Positions 7,236 through 16,024 of a DNA stretch of 64,000 bases are shown here, one piece after another. The notes beneath the pieces were generated by a model, which searched no databases, had not been told where the DNA came from, and worked only from the letters and a program-made list of their open reading frames with translations. The DNA lies in assembly GCA_963776375.1 (NCBI GenBank), contig CAVZMF010000001.1, forward strand, positions 62,001-126,000, read 5' to 3'. Both the position numbers and the translations under genes were made by a program. The DNA is from PALSA-612 sp963776375 (GTDB lineage: Bacteria; Actinomycetota; Thermoleophilia; Gaiellales; Gaiellaceae). Each line of letters starts with the position of its first letter. Positions within the stretch are counted from its first letter, which is position 1.

Positions 7236-10200
7236 GCGCGAGCTCGAGGGCTCACGCTTCTTCGGCGAGCGGCAGGCCGGGAACGGATGGAGCGCGCTCG
7301 CCCGCACCGGGCGTGAGTGGGAGTCGTTCTACCGCGACCGCTGGCAGCACGACCGGGTCGTCCGCTCGACGCACGGCGTCAACTGCACCGGTTCCTGCTC
7401 GTGGAAGATCCACGTCAAGGACGGGATCGTCGCCTGGGAGACGCAGCAGACCGACTACCCGTCGAACGGGCCCGACGTGCCCTGAGTACGAGCCGCGCGG
7501 CTGCCCGCGAGGGGCGTCGTTCAGCTGGTACGTCTACTCGCCGCTGCGCGTGCGTTACCCGTACGTCCGCGGCTCGCTGCTCGAGATGTACCGGGACGCG
7601 CTCGCGCGCACCGTCGACCCGGTCGAGGCGTGGGCGGACGTCGTCGAGGATCCGGAGAAGGCGCGCCGCTACAAGTCGCAGCGCGGGAAGGGCGGCTTCG
7701 TGCGGGCGTCCTGGGACGAGGTCGCCGACCTGATCGCGGCCGCGCACGTGCACACGATCCGCCGCTACGGGCCGGACCGGGTCGCCGGCTTCTCACCGAT
7801 CCCGGCGATGTCGATGGTCTCCTACGCGGCCGGCACACGCTTCCTGTCTCTGATCGGAGGCGTCTGCCTGAGCTTCTACGACTGGTACGCCGACCTGCCG
7901 CCCGCCTCGCCGCAGGTGTGGGGCGACCAGACGGACGTGCCCGAGTCGGCGGACTGGTGGAACTCGAGCTACGCGATCCTCTGGGGCTCGAACATCCCGC
8001 AGACGCGGACGCCGGACGCGCACTTCATGACCGAGGCCCGCTACCGCGGCCAGAAGGTGGTCGTCGTCTCACCGGACTTCGCCGGCCACACCAAGTTCGC
8101 CGACCATTGGCTCCCGGCCGCCGCCGGCTCCGACGGCGCGCTGGCGATGGCGATGGGCCACGTGATCTTCAAGGAGTTCTACGTCGACCGGCAGGTGCCC
8201 TACTTCGAGCGCTACGCGCGCGAGAACACCGACCTACCCTTCCTGGTCACGCTCGAGCAGCGCGACGGTTCGTACGTTGCCGACCGCTTTCTGCGCGCGT
8301 CCGACCTCGGAGACGCGGGTGAGAACGCCGACTGGAAGACAGTCGTGCTCGACTCGGCCACGGGTGCTCCGGCCGTCCCGAACGGCTCGATCGGCTTCCG
8401 CTGGGGCGAGGAGGGCATGGGCAAGTGGAACCTCGCGCTCGACGGGATCGAGCCGGCCCTGAGCCTGCTCGGCACCCACGACGAGCTGGTCGAGCTCGAA
8501 CTGCCCCGTTTCGACGTCGGCGATTCCGAAGGCGGCGGCTCGCACCGTCGCGGCGTGCCGGCCAAACGCGTCGGCGACCACCTGGTCACGACCGTCTTCG
8601 ACCTGCTCGCGGCACAGCTCGGCGTGCGCCGAGGCGATCTCCCCGGAGACTGGCCGACCGGCTACGACGACACAGCGCCCGTACACACCCGCCTGGCAGG
8701 AGGAGCACACCGGTGTCGACGCCGCGCGCGTGATCCGCGTCGCCCGCGAGTTCGCCCGCAACGCCGAGCGGACGAACGGGCGCTCGATGATCGTGATGGG
8801 CGCCGGGAACGAACCACTGGTACCACTCCGACCAGATCTACCGGGCGATGCTCAACCTCGTCCTACTGTGCGGTTGCCAGGGCGTGAACGGGGGCGGCTG
8901 GGCGCACTACGTCGGGCAGGAGAAGGTGCGGCCGATCACCGGCTGGTCGACGCTCGCCTTCGCGCTCGACTGGAATCGCCCACCGCGCCAGCAGGCAACG
9001 ACGCCGTTCTGGTTCCTGATCTCGGACCAGTTCCGCTACCAGCGCTCCCGCGCGGGCGAGTACGCCTCGCCGACGGGACGCGGGACGCTGAAGGAGATGC
9101 ACCTGGCCGACTGCTACGCGCTCGCCGCACGGCTCGGCTGGACACCCTCGTACCCGACCTTCGACCGCAACCCGCTCGACCTCGCGGACGCCGCGGAGGC
9201 AGAAGGTCTCGCGCCCGCCGACTACGTCGTCCGCGAGCTGAAGGCGGGGCGGCTCCACTTCGCCGCCGAAGACCCGGACGGGCCCGGCAACTATCCGCGC
9301 GTCCTGACCCTGTGGCGCGCCAACCTGCTGGGCTCCTCCAGCAAGGGCCACGAGTACTTCCTCAAGTACGTGCTCGGAGTCGAGGACGCCGCGATCCGTA
9401 ACGAGGAGGCCGGGCCGGAGCACCGCCCCCGCGACGTCGTCTGGCGAGACCAGGCACCGGTCGGCAAGCTCGACCTGTTCACGACGATCGACTTCCGCAT
9501 GAACGGGTCGGCGCTCTACTCGGACGTCGTTCTGCCGGCCGCGACCTGGTACGAGAAGCACGACCTCTCCTCGACCGACCTGCACCCGTTCGTCCACTCG
9601 TTCAACCCCGCAATCCCGCCCCCGTGGGAAACGCGCACCGACTTCGACGTCTTCAAGAAGATCACCGAGTCGTTCACGCGGCTGGCGAAGACGCACCTCG
9701 GCGTCCGCCGCGACCTGATCGCCGCTCCGCTCCTGCACGACACGCCGGACGAGCTCGCCCAGCCGCTTGGCAAGGTACGCGACTGGAAGACCGGCGATTG
9801 CGAGCCCGTGCCCGGGAAGACGATGCCGAAGCTCCTGGTCGTCGAGCGCGACTACGGCGCCGTCCTCGACAAGTGGCGGGCGCTTGGGCCGCTCGTCGAG
9901 GAACTCGGGGTCGGCGCCAAGGGAATCGCCTGGAAGCCGTTGCCCGAGATCGAGGAGCTGCGGCGCCGGAACGGCGAGCTGAACGGCCGGCCCAGCCTCG
10001 AGCGCGACCTGCACTGGTGCGAGACGATCCTCGCCCTCTCCGGCGTCACGAACGGCCGCCTCGCCGAGGAAGGCTTCCGTGCGCTCGAGCAGCGCGTCGG
10101 CCTCCCTCTCGCCGACCTCGCTTCCGAGCATGCAGACACCCGGATCGTGTTCGGCGACACGCAGGTACAGCCACGGAAGGTGATCGCCTCGCCGGAGTGG

Positions 10201-10863
10201 TCGGGCATGGAGTCCCGCGAGCGCCGCTACTCGCCGTTCACGATCAACGTGGAGCGCCGCGTCCCCTGGCGCACGCTGACCGGCCGCCAGCAGTTCTACG
10301 TCGACCACGAATGGCTGCTCGAATACGGCGAGGGGCTACCGGTCTTCCGCCCGCCGATCGACGTCATCCGCCACGTCGGCGAGCAGTTCTCGGGCGAGCC
10401 CGGACGCGCCGAGGTGCACGTCCGCTGGCTGTCACCGCATTCGAAGTGGTCGATCCACTCCGAGTTCCAGGACAACCTGACCATGCTCACCCTGTTTCGC
10501 GGCGGGCCTGTCACCTGGCTCTCGGTCGAGGACGCCGAGTCGATCGGGGTCATCGACAACGACTGGGTCGAGGTCTTCAACCGGAACGGCGTGATCGCCT
10601 GTCGCGCGGTCGTCTCGCACCGCATCCCCAGGGGCGTGGCCCTGATGTACCACTCCCAGGACCGTCACGTGAACGTGCCCAAGACCGAGCTCTCGGGCAC
10701 GCGCGGCGGCACCGACAATTCCGTCACCCGCATCTCGATCAAGCCGACGCTGCTCGTCGGCGGCTACGCGCAACTCTCCTACGGCTTCAACTACTACGGG
10801 CCGACCGGCCCCCAGCGCGACGAGCTCGCCGTCGTCCGCAAGCTGCGGGAGGTCGAGTACTGA
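7228..10863 (+). CDS. narG: Respiratory nitrate reductase alpha subunit NarG, with three single-base frameshifts
   Basis: The molybdopterin subunit that reduces nitrate to nitrite on the cytoplasmic face. About 1210 residues are recoverable, matching the family. The N-terminus has the FS0 cluster ligand pattern HGVNCTGSCSW and later YEPRGCPRGASFSWY. The reading frame breaks near 7481, 8680 and 8808; at each point removing one base restores family sequence (NGPDVP to EYEPRG; DDTA to YTPAWQEEHTG; VMGAG to TNHWYHSDQIYRA). The last frame then runs intact to the stop at 10861-10863, sharing one base with narH. Because narH, narJ and narI are intact and the breaks are all extra bases, sequencing error is more likely than loss. 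Start GTG 7228 overlaps narK. Confidence 0.9.
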
Positions 10864-12308
10864 TGCGCGTCCGCGCCCAGGTCTCGATGGTGATGAACCT
10901 CGACAAGTGCATCGGCTGCCACACCTGCTCGGTCACCTGCAAGAACGTGTGGACGAACCGGCGCGGCGCCGAGTACATGTGGTTCAACGACGTCGAGACG
11001 AAACCCGGGCTCGGCTACCCGAAGAGATGGGAAGACCAGAGCGAGTGGCGCGGCGGCTGGCGACTCGACCGCCGCGGCAAGCTCCGCCTCCGCGCGGGCG
11101 GGCCGCTCCGCAAGCTCGCCAACATCTTCTTCAACCCCGACCTCCCCACCCTCGACGACTACTACGAGCCCTGGACCTACGACTACGAGACGCTGACGAC
11201 CGCGCCCGTGCAGAAGCACCAGCCGGTCGCCCGGCCCGAGTCGCAGCTGACCGGCAAGCCGCTCGACCTCCAATGGGGGCCCAACTGGGAGGACGACCTC
11301 GCCGGCGCCCCCGGGCGCGCAGCTGCCGACCCCAACCTCCGCGACGGCGCCGAGGAGCAGGTCCGGCTCGAGTTCGAGCGGGCGTTCATGTTCTACCTGC
11401 CGCGGATCTGCGAGCACTGCCTCAACCCCTCCTGCGTCGCCTCCTGCCCCTCGGGTGCGATGTACAAGCGCGACGAGGACGGGATCGTGCTCGTCGACCA
11501 GGACGCCTGCCGGAGCTGGCGGATGTGCGTCTCGGGCTGCCCGTACAAGAAGGTCTACTTCAACTGGGCGAGCGGCAAAGCCGAGAAGTGCACGCTCTGC
11601 TACCCGCGCCTGGAGACCGGGCAGCCGACGATCTGCTCCGAGACCTGCGTCGGCCGCATCCGCTACCTCGGCGTCGTCCTCTACGACGCCGACCGGGTCG
11701 AGGCCGCCGCCTCCGTCCCCGCCGAGCAGGATCTGCTGAAGGCGCAGCTGTCGCTCTTCCTCGACCCGCACGACCCGGAGGTGCAGGCCCAGGCGCGGCG
11801 GGACGGGATCGCCGAGGACTGGCTCGAGGCCGCTCGCCGCTCCCCTGTCTACACCCTCGCAGTCGAGCACCGGGTCGCCCTGCCGCTCCACCCGGAGTAC
11901 CGGACGCTGCCGATGGTCTGGTACGTGCCGCCGCTCTCGCCGGTGATGAGCATGATCGAGGGCGAAGGCTCCGAAGCCGACCCGGACGACGTCTTCCCGG
12001 CGATCGACGAGCTCCGTATTCCCGTCAAGTACCTCGCCAACATGCTCACCGCCGGCGACGAGGAGCCGGTTCGCCTGGCGCTCAAGCGGCTCGCCGCGAT
12101 GCGCAGCACGATCCGGGAGCAGAACCTCGGCGGGAAGCCCGACCCCGCGGTCGCGGCATCCGTCGGGATGACGCTCGAGCAGGTCGAGCGCATGTTCCGG
12201 CTGCTCGCAATCGCCAAGTACGACGAGCGCTACGTGATTCCCCCGGCGCACACCGAGGCTGCCGCCGTCGCCCGTCCGGTCGTCAGCTTCACCCGGAGGC
12301 TCGTATGA
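10863..12308 (+). CDS. narH: Respiratory nitrate reductase beta subunit NarH
   Basis: A 481-residue iron-sulfur electron carrier between NarI haem and NarG. Four cysteine groups are visible: CIGCHTCSVTC at residue 16, CEHCLNPSCVASC near 183, CRSWRMCVSGCPYKK near 217 (Trp in place of a Cys marks the 3Fe-4S cluster as in characterised NarH) and CTLCYPRLE with CSETC near 244-262. Length is slightly below the usual 490-510. It begins with an ATG that shares a base with the narG stop and ends in an ATGA overlap with narJ, so it is translated as part of the operon. Confidence 0.95.
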   Translation: MRVRAQVSMVMNLDKCIGCHTCSVTCKNVWTNRRGAEYMWFNDVETKPGLGYPKRWEDQSEWRGGWRLDRRGKLRLRAGGPLRKLANIFFNPDLPTLDDYYEPWTYDYETLTTAPVQKHQPVARPESQLTGKPLDLQWGPNWEDDLAGAPGRAAADPNLRDGAEEQVRLEFERAFMFYLPRICEHCLNPSCVASCPSGAMYKRDEDGIVLVDQDACRSWRMCVSGCPYKKVYFNWASGKAEKCTLCYPRLETGQPTICSETCVGRIRYLGVVLYDADRVEAAASVPAEQDLLKAQLSLFLDPHDPEVQAQARRDGIAEDWLEAARRSPVYTLAVEHRVALPLHPEYRTLPMVWYVPPLSPVMSMIEGEGSEADPDDVFPAIDELRIPVKYLANMLTAGDEEPVRLALKRLAAMRSTIREQNLGGKPDPAVAASVGMTLEQVERMFRLLAIAKYDERYVIPPAHTEAAAVARPVVSFTRRLV

Positions 12309-12838
12309 CTCCCTGGAGGCTGCTCTCCGTCCTGCTCGACTACCCGGACGCGGAGCTGCCGGCGGCCACCGATGTCCCGGCGTGGATGCGCGAGACGCCG
12401 CTCCACGAGCTCCAGGCCGCCTACGTGCGGACGTTCGACTTCGATCGCCGGACGTCGCTCTACCTCACCTACCACACGCACGGCGACCGGCGACAGCGCG
12501 GCCTCGAGCTCGTCCGGCTCAAGCGCCGCTACACCGAGGCCGGGCTGCCCCTGACCGGCGGCGAGCTGCCCGACTACCTTCCCGTCCTGCTCGAGTTCGC
12601 TGCCCTCTCGCCCACCACCGGCGCGGCGCTGCTCGGTGAGTTTCGAGTCTCACTCGAGCTGGTCCGCGCGCGCCTGCACGAGCTCGGCAGTCCGTACGCC
12701 GACCTGCTCGACACTGTCGTCGCGGCGCTCCCGCGACCAACGAGGGCACAGGTCGCCGCCGCCCGCCGACTGGCCGAGGAGGGCCCGCCGACAGAGCTCG
12801 TTGGCCTCGAGCCGTTCACCGCCGGGGCCGCCTCGTGA
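12305..12838 (+). CDS. narJ: Nitrate reductase assembly chaperone NarJ
   Basis: A 177-residue TorD/NarJ-type chaperone that helps load the molybdenum cofactor and iron-sulfur cluster into NarG before membrane attachment; it is not part of the mature enzyme. The start MTPWRLLSVLLDYPDAELP and the central YVRTFDFDRRTSLYLTYH with GDRRQRG are typical. It is short for the family, lacking a long C-terminal tail. Four-base overlaps on both sides (ATGA with narH, GTGA with narI) place it firmly in the operon. Confidence 0.92.
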   Translation: MTPWRLLSVLLDYPDAELPAATDVPAWMRETPLHELQAAYVRTFDFDRRTSLYLTYHTHGDRRQRGLELVRLKRRYTEAGLPLTGGELPDYLPVLLEFAALSPTTGAALLGEFRVSLELVRARLHELGSPYADLLDTVVAALPRPTRAQVAAARRLAEEGPPTELVGLEPFTAGAAS

Positions 12839-13623
12839 GCCGCGTCGACTTCTTCCTCTGGGTCGCCCTCCCTTACCTCTGCATCGCAGTCTTCGTCGTC
12901 GGCCACGTCTGGCGCTACCGCTACGACCAGTACGGATGGACCGCCCGCTCGACGCAGCTCATGGAGCGCCGCCTGCTCATGGCCGGCAGCCTCCTCTTCC
13001 ACTTCGGGATCCTCGCGGCGATCGGCGGCCACGTGCTCGGAATCCTCATCCCGCTCTCGTGGACAGAGGCGATCGGGATCTCGGACGACGCGTACCACTG
13101 GATCGCCGTCGTCGCCGGCAGCCTCTCCGGAGCCGCGATCGTCGCCGGTTTCGCGATCCTCGCTTACCGCCGACTGCGGGTGCCGCGGGTACGCGCGACG
13201 ACGAGCGGCAGCGATCTCGTCCTCTACCCCGTGCTGGCGGCGACCATCGCGTTCGGGATGCTCGCCACGGTCTGGGGGTCAGCGGTAGACGAGCATCTCT
13301 ACCGCGAGACGGTCAGCCCCTGGTTCCGGGGCATCTTCGGCTTCCACCCCGACGCATCGCTGATGACGGGCGCCCCGTTCATCTTCCAGGCCCACGCATT
13401 CACAGCCTGGCTCCTGCTCGCGATCTGGCCGTTCACCCGCCTCGTCCATGCCTGGAGCATCCCCATCGCCTACGTGGGACGTGCGCCGATCCTCTACCGG
13501 AGCCGAACCCGTCGCCCGGCGCGGCGACCCGGCTCGCCGGCTCAGCCGCCCCCGCCTGGAACAGCCGCAGCCACGTCCTCGAGGGGCTTCCCCGAAACGG
13601 CGACCGACCGCCCGACCAGATAA
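12835..13623 (+). CDS. narI: Respiratory nitrate reductase gamma subunit NarI (haem b)
   Basis: A 262-residue membrane subunit with five hydrophobic helices that oxidises quinol and passes electrons to NarH. Histidines suitable as haem ligands are seen in LLFHFGILAAIGGH near residues 62-71 and in FQAHAFTAW and LVHAWS near residues 185-205. Start GTG 12835 lies in a GTGA overlap with narJ. The last 35 residues (after ILYRSR) are rich in Arg, Pro and Ala and overlap the convergent DUF6457 gene by 82 bases; the family usually ends near that RSR, so this tail may result from a lost stop or an undetected indel. Confidence 0.92.
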   Translation: MSRVDFFLWVALPYLCIAVFVVGHVWRYRYDQYGWTARSTQLMERRLLMAGSLLFHFGILAAIGGHVLGILIPLSWTEAIGISDDAYHWIAVVAGSLSGAAIVAGFAILAYRRLRVPRVRATTSGSDLVLYPVLAATIAFGMLATVWGSAVDEHLYRETVSPWFRGIFGFHPDASLMTGAPFIFQAHAFTAWLLLAIWPFTRLVHAWSIPIAYVGRAPILYRSRTRRPARRPGSPAQPPPPGTAAATSSRGFPETATDRPTR

Positions 13624-13784
13624 CAGATCAGAGGCGCATTCGTACGCTCGCCACTCTCGCGCGCCGCGATCCGGGCAAGCTCGAGCAACCTCTCGACGTC
13701 CGCATCGGAGAGGTCGAGACTCTCGCGCGGAACGCCCGTCGTCGCAGCGATCGCATCGACGGCTGAAGAGAGCCAGATATCCAC
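13542..13784 (-). CDS. DUF6457-type small protein beside the nitrate reductase operon
   Basis: An 80-residue protein: VDIWLSSAVDAIAATTGV, then LSDADVERLLELARIAARES and APLICYLVGRSVA. The layout matches DUF6457, a small domain often fused to or next to molybdopterin-guanine dinucleotide synthesis genes such as mobA. A role in molybdenum cofactor supply to NarG is a reasonable inference, but the biochemistry is unknown. I chose the GTG at 13784; another in-frame GTG lies further upstream. Its 3' end overlaps the narI tail on the opposite strand. The alternative is that this is chance, but the match to the domain is good. Confidence 0.6.
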   Translation of the reverse strand: MDIWLSSAVDAIAATTGVPRESLDLSDADVERLLELARIAARESGERTNAPLICYLVGRSVAVSGKPLEDVAAAVPGGGG

Positions 13785-13912
13785 GTGGGGACCGTAGCTC
13801 ACAGAGTACGAGGAGGTGGCTGCGGGCGCTCGACGGATGGGACAGAATGGTCGAGCGCCAGGCAGGTTCCCGATCGGGCCAAGCTGGCTGACAAGCCGCA
13901 TAGGATGACGAT

Positions 13913-15505
13913 GTGGAGGCGGCGGATCCAGTGGCCGAGCAGGGGGCCGCCCCAGGGCGAGAGCAGCCGATCCGCGCGGCCGAGCTGGTCGGTGCCCTCT
14001 CCCTCGCAACGGACCTCGGCACGGGGCAGCCGCTCGAGCACGCGCTGCGGACGGCGGTGCTCGCCGTCCGTCTCGGCGAGCTCGCGGGAGCGTCCGCTGA
14101 GGAGCTCGCGGACACCTATTACGTCGCGCTTCTCCACGCCTCCGGCTGCACGTCGAACGGACACGAGGCAACGCAGTTCTTCGGGGAGGACATCGAGCAC
14201 CGAGCAGCCTTCTTCCTCATCGACCCGGCCGACCCGGAGCAGGTGATGGCGTTCTACCGCACACACGTGGGACCGGGGCGGCCGCCCGAGGTGCGCGAGC
14301 AGATGATCGAGGCAGCGCTCGCCGATCCTGCGAGGGCCCGCGACGCGTTCGCGGCGATGTGCGAGGTAGCGCAACGGTTCGCTGGGTGGCTCGGCCTTGG
14401 CCCCGGGGTCGAACACGCGCTCGAGTACGTCTTCGCGCGCTGGGACGGCCGGGGAATGCCGAGAGACGTGGGCGGCGAGACGATGCCGCTGCCGGCGCGT
14501 CTCCTCCACGTGGCGAGAGACTTCTCGCTGTTCCTCACCGCCGCGGGCCGGGACGACGCACGCGCCGTCGTCGAGCGGCGAGCGGGCGCGGCGTACGAGC
14601 CGCGGCTGGCCCACCTTGCCGTGCGCCACTTCGGCGGCGTGCTCGACGAGTTGGACGAGGCGCGGATGTGGGAGCACGCACTCGAGAGCGAGCCGTTCCC
14701 GCAGATCCGCCTTTCCGGCGACGGAATCGACGCCGGCTTCGGCGCCATCGCCACGCTGACGAACCTCAAGTCTCCGTGGATGCGCGAGCACTCGACCGGA
14801 GTGGCCGAGCTCGCCGAGGGGGCCGCCTGGCGCCTGGGGCTACCCGCAGAAACGGTGACCTTCCTCCGCCGCGCCGCGCTCGCGCACGACCTCGGCCGGA
14901 TCGGCGTCTCGAATGCGATCTGGGAGAAGCCCGGCCCCCTTGGCTTCGGAGAATGGGAGCGAGTGCGGCTCCACCCGCACTTCACCGAGCGGGCGTTCGC
15001 CCAGTCTGCGGCGCTCGCCCCGATCGGTCTCCTGGCCGGCTCCCACCACGAGCGGCTCGACGGGTCCGGCTACCACCGCGGCCTGCGGGGGTCGGCGCTC
15101 GACAAGACGGCCCGCATCCTCGCCGCCGCGGACTGCTACGCGGCCATGCGCGAGGCGAGACCGTACAGGCCGGCGCTCGAGCCCGCGGCAGCCGAGGCGG
15201 AGCTGGCGCGCGAGGTAGAGGATGGGCGGCTCGACCCAGAGGCGGTCGACGCGGTGCTCGCCGCCGCCGGTCACCGCGTCCCCAAGCGCCCGCGGGAGCT
15301 GCCGGGCGGCCTGACCAAGCGCGAGCTGGAAGTGCTCCTCGCGCTCGTGCTCGGGCAGTCGAACCAGGCGATCGCCGACGATCTCGGCATCTCCGCCAAG
15401 ACCGTCGGGCATCACGTGCAGCACGTCTACCGGAAGGCCGGCGTGCGCAGCCGCGCCGCCGCGACGGTCTGGGCCTTCGAGCACGACCTCGTCCACGGGC
15501 CATAG
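13913..15505 (+). CDS. HD-GYP-like phosphohydrolase fused to a LuxR-type DNA-binding domain
   Basis: A 530-residue protein. Residues 20-230 form an HD-like region with LLHASGCTSNGHEA and ARWDGRGMPRDV. Residues 270-415 hold a clearer HD domain: HSTGVAELAEGAAWRLGL, LAHDLGRIGV (the HD pair), and SHHERLDGSGYHRG, which corresponds to the HD-GYP signature but with His where Pro is usual. Residues 462-528 are a LuxR helix-turn-helix (LTKRELEVLLALVLGQSNQAIADDLGIS begins it). Related proteins are annotated as response regulators or cyclic dinucleotide phosphodiesterases that bind DNA. The signal and target are unknown. Start GTG 13913. It does not overlap its neighbours and is probably its own unit. 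Confidence 0.85.
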   Translation: MEAADPVAEQGAAPGREQPIRAAELVGALSLATDLGTGQPLEHALRTAVLAVRLGELAGASAEELADTYYVALLHASGCTSNGHEATQFFGEDIEHRAAFFLIDPADPEQVMAFYRTHVGPGRPPEVREQMIEAALADPARARDAFAAMCEVAQRFAGWLGLGPGVEHALEYVFARWDGRGMPRDVGGETMPLPARLLHVARDFSLFLTAAGRDDARAVVERRAGAAYEPRLAHLAVRHFGGVLDELDEARMWEHALESEPFPQIRLSGDGIDAGFGAIATLTNLKSPWMREHSTGVAELAEGAAWRLGLPAETVTFLRRAALAHDLGRIGVSNAIWEKPGPLGFGEWERVRLHPHFTERAFAQSAALAPIGLLAGSHHERLDGSGYHRGLRGSALDKTARILAAADCYAAMREARPYRPALEPAAAEAELAREVEDGRLDPEAVDAVLAAAGHRVPKRPRELPGGLTKRELEVLLALVLGQSNQAIADDLGISAKTVGHHVQHVYRKAGVRSRAAATVWAFEHDLVHGP

Positions 15506-15545
15506 GGCGTTCGCCCGATGCGGGCTGCGTCTCGCCGGGCGCAGA

Positions 15546-15578
15546 CTCCTCCGGTCACGACCCGACGAACCGGAGGAG
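15546..15578 (+). promoter_or_regulatory. Hairpin burying the ribosome-binding site of the SnoaL-like gene
   Basis: CTCCTCCGG at 15546-15554 is exactly complementary to CCGGAGGAG at 15570-15578, with a further T-A pair and a loop of 13 bases. The right arm contains the GGAGGAG ribosome-binding site that lies 6 bases before the ATG at 15585. In an mRNA that starts upstream the site would be base-paired, so this may be a translational switch or simply the terminator of the preceding gene; there is no T-run after it. Confidence 0.45.
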
Positions 15579-15584
15579 CAACGG

Positions 15585-15989
15585 ATGTCCACGGCAACGA
15601 TGCACGACAACGCCGCGATCGTGCGGCGCGGGTACGAGGCCTTCAACACGGCCGACCTGGCCACTCTGACCGAGCTCTTCGACGAGAACGCCTCGTGGCA
15701 CACGCCGGGACGGAGCCCGCTCGCCGGCGACGCCGACGGCCGCGACGCCGTCATCGCCCAGTTCGGCCGCTACGCGGACGCGACCGGCGGCACCTTCAAG
15801 GCCGATCTGAAGCGCGTGCTCACCGACGAGGACGGCCGGGTGATCGGGATCCACCACAACGTCGCCCAGCGCGGCGGCAAGCGGCTGGACCTCTACTGCT
15901 GCATCGTCTTCGAGCTCGAGGACGGCCGGATCGTCGACGGGCGCGAGCACTTCTACAACCTCCACGCCTGGGACGAGTTCTGGTCGTAG
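15585..15989 (+). CDS. SnoaL-like / NTF2-fold protein
   Basis: A 134-residue protein of the ketosteroid-isomerase-like fold: NAAIVRRGYEAFNTADLATL, ELFDENASWHTPG, DGRDAVIAQFGRYAD and ELEDGRIVDGREHFYN are typical of the nuclear-transport-factor-2-like SnoaL group. Such proteins are small enzymes or ligand-binding dimers with very varied substrates, so function cannot be assigned. Its ribosome-binding site lies within a strong hairpin. It is followed 35 bases later by the amide-type binding protein, and the two may be co-transcribed. Confidence 0.8.
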   Translation: MSTATMHDNAAIVRRGYEAFNTADLATLTELFDENASWHTPGRSPLAGDADGRDAVIAQFGRYADATGGTFKADLKRVLTDEDGRVIGIHHNVAQRGGKRLDLYCCIVFELEDGRIVDGREHFYNLHAWDEFWS

Positions 15990-16024
15990 CCGCATCCTGC
16001 AGGCTTATTCGAAGGGAGGACACC

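Noticed and set aside
8863..10308. Long open frame on the minus strand opposite narG (and similar ones opposite narH, glnT and MBOAT).
   Set aside because: High GC content with strong third-position bias leaves the antisense frame open; it has no family motifs, and narG sequence on the other strand is clearly conserved.
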